Position numbers and translations under genes: made by a program. Shown here piece after piece: positions 62,118 to 64,000 of a stretch of 64,000 nucleotides of DNA. Source of the DNA: Methylococcus sp. EFPC2 (lineage in GTDB: Bacteria; Pseudomonadota; Gammaproteobacteria; Methylococcales; Methylococcaceae); the NCBI RefSeq assembly GCF_016925495.1, contig NZ_CP070491.1, positions 3,472,001-3,536,000 of the forward strand, written 5' to 3'. Positions within the stretch are counted from its first letter, which is position 1, and each line of letters opens with the position of its first letter. Below the pieces are notes generated by a model that made no database searches, was not told the DNA's origin, and saw only the letters and a program-made list of their open reading frames with translations.

Positions 62118-63365
62118 ATGACCAAGATGATAGAAGCAAGCTCCAAGCCAGGGCAGCGAGCGGATGTATCCGCCGCCGGCGGACCGGCGCGCGGCATGAG
62201 CCCGATGCACGGTGCGAGGAGCTTGCGACGGCTGCTGCTTTCCGCGGCGGTTCTGCCCATCCTCGCCGGTTGCGGCCCATCGGCGCAAACGGACGGCGGA
62301 GCCAGGCCGCCCACTCCGGTCAAGATCGCCCAGGCGGTACAGCGCGAAGTGGTCGAGTGGGACGAATATCCCGGCCGCATCGAGGCGGTGGAGGCGGTGG
62401 ACGTGCGCGCTAGGGTTGACGGCTATCTGGAGAAGGTGAACTTCAAGGCTGGCGACCGGGTGAAGAAAGGCGACCTGCTGTTCGTGATCGATCCCCGGCC
62501 CTTCCGCGCCCAGTTGAACTTCGCCCAGGCCGAGCTGGCGCAGGCCAAGGCCCGGCTGGAGCTGGCGCGCAACAACCTGAAGCGCGCGGAACACATGTTC
62601 AAGTCCAAGGCGATCTCGGAGGAAGAATACGACGCGCGCAGCAAAGGACTCGCCGAAGCCGCCGGCGCCGAACAATCGGCCGAAGCCAAGGTTTATTCCG
62701 CCCGCCTGAACCTGGAATTCACCGAGGTCCGGGCGCCCATCGCCGGGCGTGTTGGGCGCGAGCAGATCACCGCCGGCAACCTGGTCAAGGGAAGCGGGGC
62801 CGACGCCACGCTGCTGACTTTCATCGTGTCCACCGATCCGGTTTATGTCTACGTGGACGTGGACGAGCGTTCCGCCCTGAAATACCGCCGGCTGTCCGCC
62901 GCCGGCTGCGCCGACGGTCCCAAGGGCTGCAAGCCGGCGAACCTGGCGCTGGCCGACGAGCAAGGCTTCCCCCATGCGGGGGTCATCGATTACGAGTCGC
63001 CGCGCCTCACCGCGGCCACCGGCACCCTGACGCTGCGCGGTTTGTTTCCGAATCCCGACGGCCTGTTGAGCCCGGGGCTGTTCAGCCGCCTCAGGCTGCC
63101 CGGCAGCGCGCCTTTCCAGGCGGTATTGCTGCCCGATCGCGCCGTCGCCGCGGACCTGAGCCGGAAGTTCGTCTGGGTGGTGAAGGAAGACCAACACGTC
63201 GAGTCGCGCACGGTCGTTCCGGGCCCTCTGATCGACGGGCTCAGGGTCATCAAGGAGGGGCTGAAGCCGGGCGAGTGGGTGGTCACCGAAGGCATACAGA
63301 AACTCAGGCCCGGCGCGGCCGTGCAGGCCGAGCGGACCGCCGCGCCCGAAGCCGGCAAGCAATAA
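62118..63365 (+). CDS. AcrA/MexA-type RND adaptor lipoprotein
   Basis: The 415-residue product starts at MTKMIEASSKP because GGAG lies 9 nt upstream; ATG 62055 would lie beside the promoter. An unusually long ~35-residue N-terminus precedes the lipobox VLPILAGCGPS. The adaptor core is clear: DEYPGRIEAVEAVDVRARVD, GDRVKKGDLLFVIDPRPFRA, hairpin AQAELAQAKARLELARNNLK, and EVRAPIAGRVGREQITAGNL. It bridges the AcrB-type pump encoded 12 nt downstream to an outer-membrane channel outside the window. Confidence 0.92.
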   Translation: MTKMIEASSKPGQRADVSAAGGPARGMSPMHGARSLRRLLLSAAVLPILAGCGPSAQTDGGARPPTPVKIAQAVQREVVEWDEYPGRIEAVEAVDVRARVDGYLEKVNFKAGDRVKKGDLLFVIDPRPFRAQLNFAQAELAQAKARLELARNNLKRAEHMFKSKAISEEEYDARSKGLAEAAGAEQSAEAKVYSARLNLEFTEVRAPIAGRVGREQITAGNLVKGSGADATLLTFIVSTDPVYVYVDVDERSALKYRRLSAAGCADGPKGCKPANLALADEQGFPHAGVIDYESPRLTAATGTLTLRGLFPNPDGLLSPGLFSRLRLPGSAPFQAVLLPDRAVAADLSRKFVWVVKEDQHVESRTVVPGPLIDGLRVIKEGLKPGEWVVTEGIQKLRPGAAVQAERTAAPEAGKQ

Positions 63366-63377
63366 GGTCGAACTCCC

Positions 63378-64000
63378 ATGGAAAAATTCACGCATTTTTT
63401 CATCGACCGGCCGATCTTCGCCTCGGTCCTGTCCATCGTCATCGTCCTGGTCGGCGGGCTCGCGCTGTTCGCCCTGCCCATCGCCCAGTATCCCGAGATC
63501 GCGCCGCCGACCGTGGTGGTGAGCACCGTCTATCCCGGCGCGAATGCCAAGGTGGTGACGGAAACGGTGGCGACGCCCATCGAGCAGGAGGTGAACGGCG
63601 TCGAGGACATGCTTTACATGTCCTCCCAGTCCACCAACGACGGCACCATGGCGCTGACCATCTCGTTCAAGCCCGGCACCAATATCGACAAGGCCCAGGT
63701 GCTGGTGCAGAACCGCGTGGCCCTGGCCGAGCCGAAGCTGCCCGAGGAGGTGCGCCGGCAGGGCATCAACGTCAAGAAGCGCAGCCCCGACCTGAGCCTG
63801 GTGGTCAATCTGGTTTCGCCCGACCAGCGTTACGACAGCGTATACCTGAGCAACTACTCCACGCTGCAGATCAAGGATGCCCTGGCGCGTCTGCCCGGTA
63901 TCGGCGATATCCTGGTCTTCGGCGCGCGCGATTACAGCATGCGGGTCTGGCTGGATCCGGAGCAGATCGCCGCACGCGATATGACCGCCTCCGACGTGGT
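63378..64000 (+). CDS. AcrB/MexB-type RND permease (3' end outside window)
   Basis: It begins MEKFTHFFIDRPIFASVLSI, the HAE1 first helix, and continues with QYPEIAPPTVVVSTVYPGAN, the porter PN1 segment VEDMLYMSSQST and SFKPGTNIDKAQVLVQNR. 207 codons are visible and the frame runs off the right edge. It forms an operon with the adaptor and is probably controlled by the divergent TetR repressor. Confidence 0.95.
   Translation, partial: MEKFTHFFIDRPIFASVLSIVIVLVGGLALFALPIAQYPEIAPPTVVVSTVYPGANAKVVTETVATPIEQEVNGVEDMLYMSSQSTNDGTMALTISFKPGTNIDKAQVLVQNRVALAEPKLPEEVRRQGINVKKRSPDLSLVVNLVSPDQRYDSVYLSNYSTLQIKDALARLPGIGDILVFGARDYSMRVWLDPEQIAARDMTASDV

Noticed and set aside
1-64000. tRNA or rRNA genes
   Set aside because: None seen by eye on either strand; no CCA-ended cloverleaf-like stretch stood out.

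Overview
The window is a GC-rich chromosomal segment of a Gram-negative gammaproteobacterium. It encodes HflK/HflC, a YheU homologue, several RND and EmrAB-type tripartite pumps with lipoprotein outer-membrane factors, PEP-CTERM-like surface proteins and Tat-exported enzymes. The mixture would fit a methanotroph-like (Methylococcales) bacterium, but that is an inference: no taxonomic marker gene or methane oxidation gene is present. Most of the window is accessory DNA. Two patches of lower GC (about 18.1-22.4 kb and 31.0-32.4 kb) look acquired.

Layout. 0-10.7 kb: exported proteins: a leukocidin-like pore-forming toxin with a beta-trefoil (cut by the left edge), a Tat transglutaminase-like protein, a broken PEP-CTERM protein, a cellulose-binding TIM-barrel-like protein, an S9 peptidase lipoprotein, a frameshifted VOC protein, a PepSY membrane protein and a dienelactone hydrolase. 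11-16 kb: a sigma54 activator without a sensor domain, a methyltransferase and a Tat-exported vanadium-haloperoxidase homologue that has lost two pocket residues. -24/-12-like sites lie before the activator and before the haloperoxidase. 15.7-18.1 kb: yheU and hflKC. 18.1-22.4 kb: a run of minus-strand gene cassettes separated by five attC sites, with no integrase in the window; one cassette encodes a RES-domain protein. 22.8-30.5 kb: an MFS transporter, an Old Yellow Enzyme homologue, a class I terpene synthase and a 1225-residue fusion resembling NfnB plus NfnA. 30.6-33.1 kb: an eleven-copy 21-bp repeat, dispersed palindromes and an AraC regulator divergent from a small membrane protein. 33.1-39.0 kb: an emrAB-outer-membrane-factor locus with a divergent tetR, in which an IS630 element has cut emrA.

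39.6-57.6 kb is the most interesting part: a compact biosynthetic locus. It starts with a 70-residue peptide, an adenylation-domain pseudoenzyme whose catalytic motifs are replaced position by position, and a secreted protein with one CxxCH haem-type motif. These are followed by a 2909-residue iterative polyketide synthase of enediyne/polyene type, KS-AT-GAF-GAF-ACP-ACP-KR-DH-PPTase-like-hotdog-hotdog. The last hotdog domain resembles the free-standing enediyne thioesterase CalE7. A tandem GAF pair between AT and ACP is an architecture I do not recognise from any described PKS and suggests an assembly line gated by a ligand or redox signal. A complete RND tripartite pump follows directly and probably exports the product. 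No enediyne core cassette or tailoring oxygenase is present, so a simple polyene is more likely than an enediyne.

57.6-64 kb: a spondin-domain PEP-CTERM-like protein, an OmpR-type two-component system, a TetR repressor and a divergent AcrAB-like pump operon whose permease runs off the right edge.
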